From: Aaosphaeria pasadenensis
Taxonomy: Eukaryota; Ascomycota; Dothideomycetes; Pleosporales
Length of the DNA: 64,000 bases
Assembly (NCBI GenBank): GCA_022813625.1
Contig: JAKLMB010000003.1
Location: 186,001 to 250,000, forward strand
Reading direction: 5' to 3'
Shown here: positions 1-10,923 of the stretch, in pieces
Numbering within the stretch: the first letter of the stretch is position 1
How the letters are laid out: each line of letters opens with the position of its first letter
Notes under the pieces: generated by a model
The model's database searches: none
Seen by the model: only the letters and a program-made list of their open reading frames with translations
What the model was told of the DNA's origin: nothing
Translations under genes and position numbers: made by a program

Positions 1-714
1 TTCTTCTTCGGTGGACTTTTGATGATCTTAGGCTCACTTGGCGAGGTATGTTTTTATGAGTATACCATGTGATCATCTCCATATTAACGAAGTACAGTTC
101 CTCCTCGGAAACACATTCCCATTCGTCGTATTTGGTTCGTTCGGTGCCTTCTGGTTAGGATTTGGAGCCACACTCCAGCCCTTCTACAACGCCTACGGTG
201 CATACTCACCCACAGAAAATGCTGCTGATGGCCTTTCGACGGTTGGGTTCCGCTCGAGTTTCGGTACGTTGATCGATCGCCTTCTACATTAGAGTGACCA
301 AATCAGCTGACCAAGACAAGCCTTCTTCTTCATCGCCATGGCCGTTATGTGCTTCATCTTCCTGATCTGCTCGCTCCGAACCAACATCGTCTTCTTCATG
401 ATCTTCCTCACCCTTGTACTTGCATTCAGCTGCCTCGCCGGATCCTATCTCGAAGCCAACAATGGCAACCTCGCGGCTTCGGCGCGTCTGCAGACAGCTG
501 GAGGTGCATTCGCTTTCTGCACGTGCATGTTCGGGTGGTGGATCTTCATCGCTATCATGCTTGCAAGCTTGGACTTTCCATTTGAGATTCCTGGTTAGTA
601 GACGTCCTAGATCCTATTGTCGTGAGAAGGTACTAATCTTGTACAGTTGGCGATCTCTCCGGCTTCATCAAGGGCGCCAGCGAGCGCACCAACGATCGCG
701 ACAAGAACGTCTAA
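1..714 (+). CDS. GPR1/FUN34/YaaH family (Ato/Ady2-type) acetate transporter, 5' end cut by the window
   Basis: Plasma-membrane carrier family for acetate, ammonium and other small monocarboxylates. Exons are 1-45, 98-263, 321-593 and 647-714; the introns (46-97, 264-320, 594-646) have GT..AG ends, and all joins keep frame. About 183 residues are visible of a family usually near 280, so the N-terminus and first membrane segments lie upstream of the window. Visible are a G-rich segment ending GSLGE, the strongly conserved block around GAFWLGFGAT, three further hydrophobic helices (AMAVMCFIFLICSL, FFMIFLTLVLAFSCLAG, FGWWIFIAIMLASL), and the typical short polar tail beginning GDLSGFIKGA. The next gene starts 2.3 kb downstream on the same strand. 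Family assignment is firm; the transported substrate is not shown by sequence. Confidence 0.9.
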
Positions 715-3044
715 ATTGCATTACACGATCTTAGATCCTGGCAAGGACAGCATTCGACATGCATCGAAACAACATCCATACTCTCTCATATCTCAGCAAC
801 AAGGCTTTCAGGCCGTCAGACCTCACGGTGCGGTCGTTGCGTATGGCCTGAATGCAAGGGTGATGGGACAAAATTGTAATACTCTCGATTTGGGGAATAT
901 AATTCCTTCTTGTAAATATACACTAGGCTTTAGTCTCTCAATTGTTGCATACATTCAGCAATAATGTACGGCAATAACAAATTACCTGCAACACTTCTCT
1001 TTACGAAGGTTCAAAAAGCATCTGGTACGGCAAAAAGTTTCTTGGATTTGAATTGGAACCGATCACTGCTTTGCTCCACCAGGACTACCTGACGGCACTG
1101 GCGACCCGTAACGACAACAGATCCACGTGATTTGATGCTCCTGCCTTAATTTTTGCGATTAGTTCCAAGGGAATCCGGCCTCCCTGCACGATACGGTCAC
1201 ACAGCAATGGTCATTGGCAACTTATTCAACCCCGCTGCCTCAACTATCAAAGAATGCATGCATTGTTGTAGAAATGCTGAGAAATCCATCCTTTGATCTT
1301 GAAACACCACTTTGGATGCATATGGATGATTTGTTAGATATCATACAGCCCTCTCGGATCGGGTCTTGCATTGTTCGATCGATGGGTAGTTCTCTGGTAA
1401 GACTAATTGTGGACTCAATTGGATAAAGAATCCCGACTGGTCGCCTCTACCGATCAGTAGACTTGATAGACAGACACAGAAAGTTTAAAAGAGAGTAAAT
1501 GTATCAATTGGAGTTCACAGTCATCTTGAACGAGGAATCTGGAGTGCTGTGGCGCTGCGATATCGTGCCATGTGTTTGGCCCCTCGGGACTCTACCGGAA
1601 CTTACAACTACTTGGGGTAAGCCATGCATGATCTGCCCTCTCGCGTATCTAGGGAAAAGCAAAAAAACATAGATCAAAAGTCAAAGTTAAAAATGTCCTA
1701 TGCAAGGAAGTAAGTCATACACAGATATTACTAAATCAGTAGAGTTTCCTCAACATCGCATCGAGCAATTATCTATTCACCGCCTTAAACAGTGATGCTT
1801 GGTGTTGGCATTGGTCCCGAACCGAGATCGGAGGAGCTCGGGTTTAGTGACTTCCCAGTGCGGTACGAGTATGGTTGACTTACCTTTGTACTCACTCGTA
1901 ATGTCGGGTCATCAGACATGAGAAACGCATTTCACTAACCTGCGGCTACTTGTACTTGTCAGACCGACCCTTTGTCATGTCTTAATAAACTGGCCGGTGA
2001 CCGATCTTTCCGGTTCTCACATCAACTCAATCCTCAGCATTATTGTTGTCGTCGTTGTGTCATTTATCGTGTATCGAATACTTACACGTTTGTCGTGTGA
2101 TCTCCCGTGCCGCTTTTGTCTTTCAAAGGAGCCGAGGAACCGAATCGGGGCGGTGTGTCTGGCCATCTGTCTATATCCAAGCATGTAGGAGGTGTATTAA
2201 AGGTAAGGTCGAAACCCAACCTCATACGCATTATTCGAATTGGCAAAAGCATGCATCGCTGAAACGTGCTTTAACAGATTGCCTGTCTACACCTACATAC
2301 ACTTGCATCTTTCCCATTACCCCCTTTCCCATTTTATGTGTCTTGCGTGTCTCGGGCTGGCGAGGATCAACCGATATCGTACCTGCATACTCTGAAGCAT
2401 TGCACGGAGCACGCCAATTCTCCCTGCATCGGATGACGCAACGCGCCTCCTTCCATCCTGGTTCGTTTCCCTTCGGAAGTGTACATCTGAGAAACATTCA
2501 GGGGAGAAGATATTCATCGCCAACCAAAAATCGCACTGCGATTTTGAGGCTGTCCATCGTGCATGTACAGTTGCTTTGCACGAGCGGTCGGTTGACTGAG
2601 CGTTGCGCTGACTGACCTCGGTTACCGAATCCGCGATCCATCTACCTATCTTATCTTACCATCTATCTTACTTTCTCAAATCGAAGAGAAAGATATTGCG
2701 TCTGGTCAACTTTGGACTGCTTGAGGCTTGAACGGTATTCCCACCAAAGATTGGCCTTGAGGAGTGTGATCACGCAGTTCTTCAAGTTGGCGTCGTACTT
2801 ACTCCGTTCTCTCACGTGGTAGCAATTAATAGCACGCCTGGAACGTGGGAGTTGTGGTCCTCCCCCAGATAAGGGGCCGCCCCACTTGCTCTACCCGGAT
2901 ACATCCTAAAGAGAGTAGACCCACAAGTATCGTCTACATACATACGTACTCTACGTATCTTGCGTGTGCATACGGAGTACAATACGCGTATACAACATAG
3001 AAGAAGATTCATCATCATCACTATCATCATAACCAACCAGCACA
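715..3044. other. Intergenic, no supported gene
   Basis: Contains the 3' flank of the transporter and the promoter of the next gene. Longest open frames, for example 2043-2615, start at non-ATG codons and have compositions unlike neighbouring genes. A pyrimidine/ATCT-rich patch lies at about 2638-2680, and a run of TACGTA-like short palindromes lies around 2940-2990, just upstream of the next start. Confidence 0.6.
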
Positions 3045-4019
3045 ATGGCGCAATTCTGGGATTTACCAAGAGAGCTCCGCGATCTCATCTACATGGCCAT
3101 ATTGACGGTCGAGAGACCGCGACCCACCCTCGGGGAAGCACAATGGCTATTCAAGTTCCGCAGGATCTTCGAGCCGTCCAGCCATATCAACGGCGAGTAC
3201 GGATGTGCCTACGCGCTGGAAGACGTACCACCGACCTGTGCCAGTTTCCTCTGCTGCAACCGACAGGTCCAAGCAGAAATGAACGAGGCAATCGAGATGG
3301 CACGCAGGAAACAGCAATTAGCCGCGCGATTGGACTGCATAGCAGAGGACGAGAGCTCGCACTACTTCACGTGGCTCAAGGTCCCGCTGGTGCAAACGAC
3401 GGTTGGGGAGCCAGAGGGCAAGACGAGCATCGGCCTGGAGTGGGCGGATAGGATCATGGAGCGATATCTACATTGTCCTCACCGCGTGCTGAGCAATCTA
3501 TGCCACAGCTGTCGAGAATCATCGACCACGATCCCGCAGCTGCACATCGACATCCGCATCTACGGAGACAGGTCCGGGAAGTGGTTCAGGAACACGACGC
3601 CCGCGGACCGCACGTCGTGGGCCATCTGCGCGGCGCTCAAACGCATCTTCGAGAAGGGGCCGGACTTTTCGAATGTGAGAGAGCGTGGCTGCACGATCGC
3701 GTTGGGGGAGTTGGTGCTGAACGTGGTGACGCCGCCGAATGTGCCTAAGGAGAAGTACCTGGATGAGGATTTCCCACTTGACGGCGTCAAGGACGGGTTG
3801 GTGCATCCGAAGACGGTGGCCAAGGAGCTGGTGGACGTGTGGAATAAGATTTGGTCCGGGGATGAGTACAAGGGGAGCTTCTACCAGATGCTGTTGCAGA
3901 GGATCACTACTGTGAGAGTGTGTGTTGACGGGGAGACGTATCGGGTACGGGAGCTGAGGCTGGAGTTGGAGAGAGGGCAAGCCGAGAGACGCAGGATAGC
4001 CGCAAGAGTGGGATGGTAA
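3045..4019 (+). CDS. Hypothetical protein with F-box-like N-terminus, 324 aa
   Basis: Single exon beginning at the first ATG after a purine-rich leader (CACAATGG, a good fungal start context). The first 20 residues read LPRELRDLIY after a short lead. This is the pattern that opens many ascomycete-specific proteins of the F-box-like/DUF type; the stretch often forms a short F-box-like helix pair. The remainder has no motif I recognise: a Cys/His-bearing segment (HCPHRVLSNLCHSC at about residues 144-157) and an Arg-rich charged C-terminus (about residues 295-321). No signal peptide or membrane segment is evident. Codon use matches neighbouring genes (GC-rich third positions). Function is unknown; such proteins form large lineage-specific families in filamentous ascomycetes. 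Confidence 0.8.
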   Translation: MAQFWDLPRELRDLIYMAILTVERPRPTLGEAQWLFKFRRIFEPSSHINGEYGCAYALEDVPPTCASFLCCNRQVQAEMNEAIEMARRKQQLAARLDCIAEDESSHYFTWLKVPLVQTTVGEPEGKTSIGLEWADRIMERYLHCPHRVLSNLCHSCRESSTTIPQLHIDIRIYGDRSGKWFRNTTPADRTSWAICAALKRIFEKGPDFSNVRERGCTIALGELVLNVVTPPNVPKEKYLDEDFPLDGVKDGLVHPKTVAKELVDVWNKIWSGDEYKGSFYQMLLQRITTVRVCVDGETYRVRELRLELERGQAERRRIAARVGW

Positions 4020-5856
4020 ATGCCAATGGCATGGAAGTATCCAGGGCTATTCACAGTGAGCATAAGCCATGAGTTTGACTCCGATTGAGTATGTGTACAC
4101 CGGTCGTTGAATGATTATTGAGTGTTTGCTGGTGTAAGTAAGATGATGAGGAAACGTGCATATTGTGTGAACGCATGTGTTCGTGGGAGTCATCTGCGGC
4201 GCCAGAGATGCATGCTAATACTCGAGGGTTGTATGGTTGTTTGTAATGATGTGAATGTCATCATGCATGGAGTCATGGAGGAACACGGAGTCTACAGAGT
4301 AATTATATATAATGATGTAGCAACCAATACTTAAGAAGAGGTTTATACGCTGTACGACGGAATAAAGATGTAGGTAGGGTGACTAACTGATAGGAGTAAT
4401 TACTTTAATTACAACGTGGTCAATGGTGGTGAATTGCGGGAGTCAATGGGAGAGTTACATGGGGCGTCATCCTTTTACAGTTAGTTCTGGTCAATTGGCC
4501 GGTGAATGACCGCGGGGATGAACATCCTCCGTGATTGGCCAAGAAGAAAACCCCCTGGAAGGAAATTATGGGGGGATCCCGTCCCACCTTGCGCGTCGGC
4601 TCGCCTCGTTCGTTGTTCCAACGACAAACCGACACTGAACTGACTTGAACTGTACTGACACCGTCACCGACACTCAGACACCCAACCAACAATCTCATCT
4701 CATCTCATCCCATCTTTGGGTACACTACCGTCACCGTCGACAACCGTAGACAGTCAATCCCTTCTCCTTCTGTGAAATTCCATCTCAAATTCCACAATTT
4801 TGCTCGGGCATATCCACTCTTCTCGAAAAGCATCCACCACCATTCGGGCCTATGCTCAGTCGTTCAGACATCTAGACCTTCTCTGATTCTTCCTCCCTCT
4901 TGCGTCCTCTCCATGTTGTACAGATACACAGTGCACACATCAACTCGTGGACCCCACCTTGTCATGTGTACGCCTCAAAGTGATGCTATCCTGATGAGCA
5001 AACTTGCAGCAAAAATCGATGCAGACTCGCAGCAGAAGCCAGCACCTTTATGGACAATGGGCACTGTCACAACTCCCTACAGAGTCTAGCGACCTGTCAA
5101 TTTGGGGGCTGAGTGCGCCATTTTTAGGCAAATGTGCTGCAAGGCTGATAACTCAGCACTCGATGACTGCGCGCGCTCTTGATTAACTTTTTCATCGCGC
5201 TGCATCGCTGCATCGTTGCGTCGCTACTCGGGCTTGGCCAGCAAGCTTCGTTGTTTGATGAAACGCCTCTCCGCGTCAAGCCCTTGCTGCTTCAGGCCAC
5301 GGCGGATATCCCCATTCGTCCCTCAGGTACCGCCATTGGCCCTCCTGCGTCGCTGCTCTCAGGGGCACCCAAAGACAGCGCAGGTAGCTGGACGCCAGGG
5401 GCCCTTGTGCTCACCGTTGGGGGAGACTGGACTGGGACTGGGACTGGGACTGGCCCCCGACCACGCACGGTGTTTGATGCTCAACACGGGGGGCACGGGT
5501 GGTGTGGATCAGACACCTCAGCTGCAGTTATGGCATTTGAAAATCTTCGCCCGCTATATCTTCCCCAACACGTCCTTTTTTTTCTTTCTCGCCTCCTAGC
5601 TCTTGTCTGTAACTGTTTTCCTTGTCGATTAGCCTTTGTGCGCGCCCTTCCTTTCACTTTGCCACTCTCGACCTCTCTTTATATCACTTGTAATCGCATC
5701 CTCCCTCCGTCCTCCCTCTCCATCAACTCACCCATCGACCCACTTTTATCCCCATTGTTAACCCATTGTTAACCCATCCGCGAACTGCTGGGCAGTTGCT
5801 TGCATTCCAATCGATTCATTCGACTGTTGGACGCGTGGGAGCGTGATTTCACAGTC
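4020..5856. other. Intergenic and pyrimidine-rich leader of the bestrophin-like gene
   Basis: No supported gene. Notable simple sequence: repeated ATCTC units near 4692-4712, an ACTGGG array at 5426-5453, and a tandem CCATTGTTAAC duplication near 5752-5776. From about 5560 to 5780 the plus strand is strongly C/T-rich, as expected of a fungal promoter and 5' leader ahead of the start at 5857. Confidence 0.6.
5426..5453 (+). repeat. ACTGGG microsatellite
   Basis: Four to five units of ACTGGG (first and last imperfect) preceded by a GGGGGA run and followed by a CCCCC run. It lies about 400 bp upstream of the bestrophin-like start codon. The G-triplets could fold into a G-quadruplex, but loop lengths at the 5' side are unfavourable. 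Confidence 0.75.
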
Positions 5857-7463
5857 ATGGCTGCCTCCACGTCTACTGAGGGTGGGAAAACACTCAGGCC
5901 TGCTGAGCTTGAGATCCCTGCCGGTAACGATACCAATGGAGCGAATGAACCTTCTCTCAAGTCCCCCGTCTCATGGCGTGTTCCAGTACGACCCGTCCTC
6001 ACCCGGGTAGATACCAATGGCACAGATATCGACGACTACTTTGTAATTGAACCCCTTTCCGAGAGCAGATGAATGATGATAAACTCACCATTATACAGGT
6101 TGGTCCTCGTGACATGTCTAAGCACTCCAAATGGCCCTTCTTCCTCCGAATGCACGGCTCAGTGCTTCCAAAAATGATTCTCCCGTTGTTTGTCGTTTCT
6201 CTCTGGTCTACACTCATCACTTGCATTTGCGAATTCGTTTACCCTCTCAAGGTAAACAGCTTGTTGCTCACTGTTCTCGGTTTCGTCGTCGGTATGGCCA
6301 TCTCCTTCCGAACGTCCTCCGCATATGAGCGTTACACCGAGGGTCGAAAGTATTGGGCACAGTTGGTTCTCGTCAGCCAAAATTTGGCAAGGACCATCTG
6401 GGTGCATGCACCAGAACGTGAAGGCGAGTTTGCTAAAGAGGACTTGCTTGCTAAAGTGTACGCCTACGCCCGAAACGTCCACCCAAGTTACTTAATCTAA
6501 CATCGAAAACAGGAGCGCCCTCAACCTCATTGTCGCTTTCTCCCGGTCCCTCATGCACAAGATTCGATTCGAGCCCGGTATCGACTATGACCGCCTACGT
6601 GAACGCATTGACTACTTGGACACCTTCGCCAAGGCTGCCGAAGCCCATATTCCCAAACAGAAGGAATACGGCAAGATGAAGGCCGTCGGCGAGTACCTTG
6701 GTGTAACTTTCGCCGAGTCCAACCCCAGGAAGCGAGTGAAGCGTTCTAAGAAGCCTCTCGGAAACTTGCCTCTTGAGATTCTCACTCACATCTCCGCCTA
6801 CATCCACAGCCTGATCGATAACGAAACCCTCAAGGTCCCCGCATACCAGAATCAAGCTGGTGAGTAGTGTTGAAAACCCAATATCAGCCTGGCCAATCTA
6901 ACGTCATATGCACAGTCACATCCACGGTATTGCTCAATGAGATCCTCGTCGGTGTGGAGCGTGTCCTCCACACTCCCCTCCCCATCGCCTACTCCATCGC
7001 CATCTCTCAAATCACCTGGGTCTACGTCATGATGCTTCCCTTCCAGCTGTGGGCGCAGCTCCGCTGGGTCACGATCCCCGGCAGCATCTTCGCCGCCTAC
7101 ATCATCCTCGGCATTGCCGCCATCGGACGCGAAATCGAGAACCCCTTCGGTAACGACGTCAACGACTTGCCATTGGAAGCCTTCTGCGAGGAACTAGAAA
7201 TGGACCTCGACATCCTCATGTCCCAGCCGCCTCCCGTGCCCCGCGAGTTCATGAAGCGCAACGACAACATGCCCCTCTACCCGCTCGATCCCAGCGGCTA
7301 CAACTTCTGGAGCGAGAGGAGCAAGGCCGCCATCCGCGAGGCGTTGATGACCAAGACGAAGGCAGACATGCGCGTCCGACGGAGTATCAACCCCGCGAGG
7401 CCAAGCGTCGCCGAGGAGAAACAGCCCGGTCCTGCCAACGAACACCATGTTCACGCGGCGTAA
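5857..7463 (+). CDS. Bestrophin-like (RFP-TM / UPF0187) anion channel
   Basis: Membrane protein of the fungal bestrophin/UPF0187 family, predicted chloride or other anion channel. Exons are 5857-6042, 6099-6457, 6513-6859 and 6916-7463, with introns of 53-57 bp; total 479 aa. The start is the ATG in TCATGG; the frame is open further upstream without another ATG. After a 60-residue polar N-terminus comes the family signature DYFVGPRDMSKHSKWPFF, then hydrophobic segments at about 87-107 (ILPLFVVSLWSTLIT) and about 115-135 (LLLTVLGFVVGMAISFR). Two more segments are encoded by exon 4 (YSIAISQITWVYVMMLP and FAAYIILGIAAIG). They run into the diagnostic EIENPFGNDVNDLPL motif, which corresponds to the calcium-sensing/neck region of bestrophins. 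The C-terminal tail is polar. Family call is strong; ion selectivity and organelle are not shown. Confidence 0.92.
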
Positions 7464-8403
7464 ATAATCCCTTCCCAAGTCCACTCTTGCGGATTCGATT
7501 ATTTGTTCGGCAGAAGAGACGTTTTCAACAAATAACATAAAATTGATCCCACTCACATGGTTCAGGGTCTGGTCGGCGTTCCACTCTCCCTCTCTCTATA
7601 TCCCCACTTTAGCGTTTCCTCTCCCTATCTCCACCTTCAAGTTCTCACCCCACCCTAAATGAACGGATGGAACTACTTTCACCGATCCTACTGGTTGCTT
7701 TTCTCTTATTTTTTAATTCGACGGGACTTTTGGCATAGCGCATGGGAAAAACTTGTATATCTTGAACAGACTGAGATGTTCAATCATAGGTGGTGTAGTT
7801 TGTTATAAATGAGAAAAACAATAACACTCCTGAACTTGAAATTTCCCCTGATCTTGCCTTTGAAACATAAAGATCGATGTGATCTCATTATTGATCAAAC
7901 AAAATAGCTGCCGACCCAATATAGCCCAGTGCCTGTTGGGGAATGCTGGCGAAATGGTCGAATCGCCGCCTTTAACACTGCTTCGACCCCTACCCTGGAC
8001 AATCCTATACCGCCGTGATATATATATTCGGCAGACGCATATACATTTCGTATATTGATACACGCTTAATAGGCAAGTCTCCTAACACGTGATATTGCAC
8101 CTCCCTAGGTGCTAACTTACTGAAGGGACTCGGGAGCAAAGAGAAAAACGTGATACAATTTGCACGCATGTGTATGTAAATAGTGAGGCTGAAAGCGTAT
8201 ATATACGCTGGCGCTTGTGCCCTGGCTATGATGATGCGTTCGCACGCTGGCTATGCTCTACAATGTACATGGAGTTACTGATGATAACAATACAAGGCAG
8301 GTACCGTCCCCACCATCTGGGAAAGATAATCTACAAAAAAAAAAAGAAAAGACTCCATCCCCAACCCCATATCAATCCCGTCTGATCTGAAAGAGAGAAA
8401 GAA
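7464..8403. other. Convergent intergenic region between the bestrophin-like gene and ORC4
   Basis: Holds the two facing 3' ends and no supported gene. A 16-bp perfect palindrome at 8194-8209 and an A-rich tract at 8336-8352 close to the ORC4 stop could contribute to transcript 3' end formation on either strand. Confidence 0.6.
8194..8209. repeat. Perfect 16-bp palindrome
   Basis: AGCGTATATATACGCT is its own reverse complement. It sits in the convergent gap about 195 bp beyond the ORC4 stop codon. Confidence 0.9.
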
Positions 8404-10923
8404 TCAGATCTGTCTACACCACCTCTCGAGCGCCTTATCCACGCCCTTCTCACCCTGGAGCACGGCGCCGATCTCCTCGAGCGCGACGTCGCACTTCACC
8501 ATTCCGAACCCGCCTGTCATGCCGCTGACGACGGGCATAACGAGGCCGAGCTCGATCAGGGCTTCCCACTCGCGGCGCGCGACTTCTTTGCCCCACACTT
8601 TGCTCACGACGCCGCTGGCGCTGGCGCCGCCTGCCGCGGATTGGATGCGCGCCTTGGATGCCAGCGTCACGTATTCGTCGTACGCCATGTTGAAGTTGCA
8701 CGTGTCGCTGTCGTGGATGATGTCCAGGCGTGCGGCGGCGATGATGAGGGCCAGGGCGAGGGTGGGGAGGTGCGGGATCAGGGCGAGTTTGGAGTCGGGT
8801 GGGAGGAGGGCGGTTGTGGGGTTGAGGGCTGGGGATTGCTCGCTGAGGGTGGCGGTTGGGAGGAGGAAGGAGGTTAGGACTGATGGGACGGATTTGGTGC
8901 GGTAGTAGTGGGGTGCGAGGTGTGAGGTTAGGAAAGATTTTGATGCGAAGAGTGTCTGTGGGTGTTGTTCAGTGTGCTGCTCTGCGGGGTTTGTGGGTGG
9001 GTCTGATGGGAGGGTTGGACCTACGGATATGCTTGTGTTCCACTCTGTGAGTATGTTTGATTTCGCACCTTGCTTGGTGGGCTTTCGGGCAGACTTGGAG
9101 GGAGTTGAACTCAAAATGGCACGCTCCTCAATGGTGAGCTGGTCAGGCTGGACGAGAAGCGACGCTTTGCATATTTCCGAGAAGGCCGTGAAGCTCTTTG
9201 CAAGAGACAAGTGGACGTATCGATGACTGAACCGACTCTTTACACGCTTCTCCAGACTGTTTGCGACATCGATTCGAGTGGTGAGCCCGAGGACAGCGAT
9301 AGGTGCCTTCCTGGACTGTGCAATATCGAACAAATTGTACAACAATGTCTGGCGAGGGTGCGAAGCGAAAAGATCAAATTCGTCCATGACGAAAATAACA
9401 GCTTTTGCCACCTGATCTGTGAACTCACCAGTCTGCTCCGAAGGATGCGAGAGCAGCGCCAGGAGCGTAGTGAGGGTATCGGCATAGTTCTTGCCTAATC
9501 CTCCATCCTCCTCAATGTCCATCTCCTTTCCAAGTTGTCGCCAAATCTCCCGAAGGGCTATCTTATCGTCTGTGTGTATGAATCCGTTCAGTCGAACAAC
9601 GTGGTAGTCCTGGCTATTGTCCTTTGATACTTCTGAAAGCACCTTGTTCACCAATGTCGTCTTCCCGCTACCGCGAGCACCTATCAAAAGCATAGAGTTA
9701 CCCTCTCCTGCCGCAACCGTCTGCTCGATGAGCTGGTGGACAGTTTTATACTCTTCTTCTAGCCCAATCAAAGGGGCTGACCGTTTTCCTGTGATTCGTT
9801 CCAAACAAATTGACTTCAGAAGGGACATTTCGCGGCTAGAGAATTGGTCTAGGTGCAGTAGAGCGGATATATCCTTCGACTGTGGTATGGGGTTGGTTGC
9901 TGGGCTGGGCCTGTTGAACGGACTCGGTTCGGTTGGATCGAGAACGCTGCCTACAACACTAGCACCGTCTACGTCCATATCGTCCTCGTGGGGATTATCG
10001 TCTGTGTTAGTAGCATCGTCTTGGTTGTTGATGTGATCTGCGCGGTTCCCGCGACGTCTCTCTTTAGGTGTAGTTGACTTGTGTGGTGGTTCCTGCTCGT
10101 CCATATTACTCTCCGAGTCGGGTATTGTGGGAGTATGTTCATCGTCCTCTGTAGCAGCCGATGGCCGCTGTGATCTTCGTCCTGCTGCGACCTTTTTGGT
10201 GGCTCGACTCCTAGAAGGCATCGTCCTCGTCTTGTCATTGTTTCCAAGTTCTTCCTCATCTACTCCACCTTCTTTCGTGCCTTGTTTCTTTCTCGTTGTA
10301 CGCACAGTTGCCCTCCCTGGTGTCTTTTTCTGAACTTCGCTGTCGTCAACCTCAGAAGCCTTAGTCGCACGGGGTTTCCGTGTCCGCTTTGGAGATGGTG
10401 GGATGTCTTCTGCTAATTCATCCTGAATATCTGCCTCCACCTCTACTTCGTGAATATGTCCGTCCACAGCCAACAGATCTTGCTCGTTGGTAGTCCTAGG
10501 GTCTGCCTTCTTCCGTGAAGAACGAGCAGGAGTTTCTCGAACCGCCGACGGCTGTGAGCCTTTCTTGCGTGCGCTTGCTCTTGGTTTCGTCGCGGGTGTC
10601 GATTCTCGAGACTCGGTATGTGAAGGCAGCGCCCCTTCTATATCGTCATAGACATCGCCGTCATTTCGTGGTGTCTTTGCAGACCGTGTAGTGTTCGCAT
10701 TATTTCTCGAAGCGTTCGAAACCCTTCCTGTCCGCTGGACTTTTCTGGTCGGTGTGCTTGTATTTATCTCGGGCTCAGGAACCTCTGTACTGTTTTCCGC
10801 GGTGTTGCGATTTGTCAAGCGCGTAGACGTTTTACGGAGTGTGCTTTTGACGAGTGGGCTTGTTGTATCACCGCGCGGTGTATCGAGTTTCCTCCTTTTC
10901 GATGAGCGTGGGAGCTCGTCCAT
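8404..10923 (-). CDS. ORC4: Origin recognition complex subunit 4
   Basis: DNA-replication initiator subunit; part of the six-subunit nuclear ORC that marks origins and loads MCM2-7. Single exon, 839 aa. Two regions are clear. Residues 1-350 are a highly charged, Ser/Thr/Pro/Lys/Arg-rich, probably disordered tail. Residues from about 365 onward are an AAA+ ATPase core with Walker A GARGSGKT (415-422) and Walker B VIFVMDEFD (509-517). The C-terminal part has the helical/winged-helix composition of Orc4. The tail carries four S/T-P-x-K/R sites (57-60, 131-134, 177-180, 201-204), the consensus for cyclin-dependent kinase. It has basic clusters such as KRTRKPRATK, but I see no canonical AT-hook RGRP core of the kind known in fission-yeast Orc4. 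It is divergent from the MFS gene; an ACGCGT box lies about 150 bp upstream. Confidence 0.93.
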   Translation of the reverse strand: MDELPRSSKRRKLDTPRGDTTSPLVKSTLRKTSTRLTNRNTAENSTEVPEPEINTSTPTRKVQRTGRVSNASRNNANTTRSAKTPRNDGDVYDDIEGALPSHTESRESTPATKPRASARKKGSQPSAVRETPARSSRKKADPRTTNEQDLLAVDGHIHEVEVEADIQDELAEDIPPSPKRTRKPRATKASEVDDSEVQKKTPGRATVRTTRKKQGTKEGGVDEEELGNNDKTRTMPSRSRATKKVAAGRRSQRPSAATEDDEHTPTIPDSESNMDEQEPPHKSTTPKERRRGNRADHINNQDDATNTDDNPHEDDMDVDGASVVGSVLDPTEPSPFNRPSPATNPIPQSKDISALLHLDQFSSREMSLLKSICLERITGKRSAPLIGLEEEYKTVHQLIEQTVAAGEGNSMLLIGARGSGKTTLVNKVLSEVSKDNSQDYHVVRLNGFIHTDDKIALREIWRQLGKEMDIEEDGGLGKNYADTLTTLLALLSHPSEQTGEFTDQVAKAVIFVMDEFDLFASHPRQTLLYNLFDIAQSRKAPIAVLGLTTRIDVANSLEKRVKSRFSHRYVHLSLAKSFTAFSEICKASLLVQPDQLTIEERAILSSTPSKSARKPTKQGAKSNILTEWNTSISVGPTLPSDPPTNPAEQHTEQHPQTLFASKSFLTSHLAPHYYRTKSVPSVLTSFLLPTATLSEQSPALNPTTALLPPDSKLALIPHLPTLALALIIAAARLDIIHDSDTCNFNMAYDEYVTLASKARIQSAAGGASASGVVSKVWGKEVARREWEALIELGLVMPVVSGMTGGFGMVKCDVALEEIGAVLQGEKGVDKALERWCRQI

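Noticed and set aside
2043..2615. 190-codon plus-strand open frame
   Set aside because: Starts at a non-ATG codon, is rich in Ser/Cys/His runs without domain resemblance, and overlaps minus-strand frames of equal quality.
3519..3980. 153-codon minus-strand frame inside the 3045-4019 gene
   Set aside because: His/Arg/Leu-rich shadow of a GC-rich plus-strand gene.
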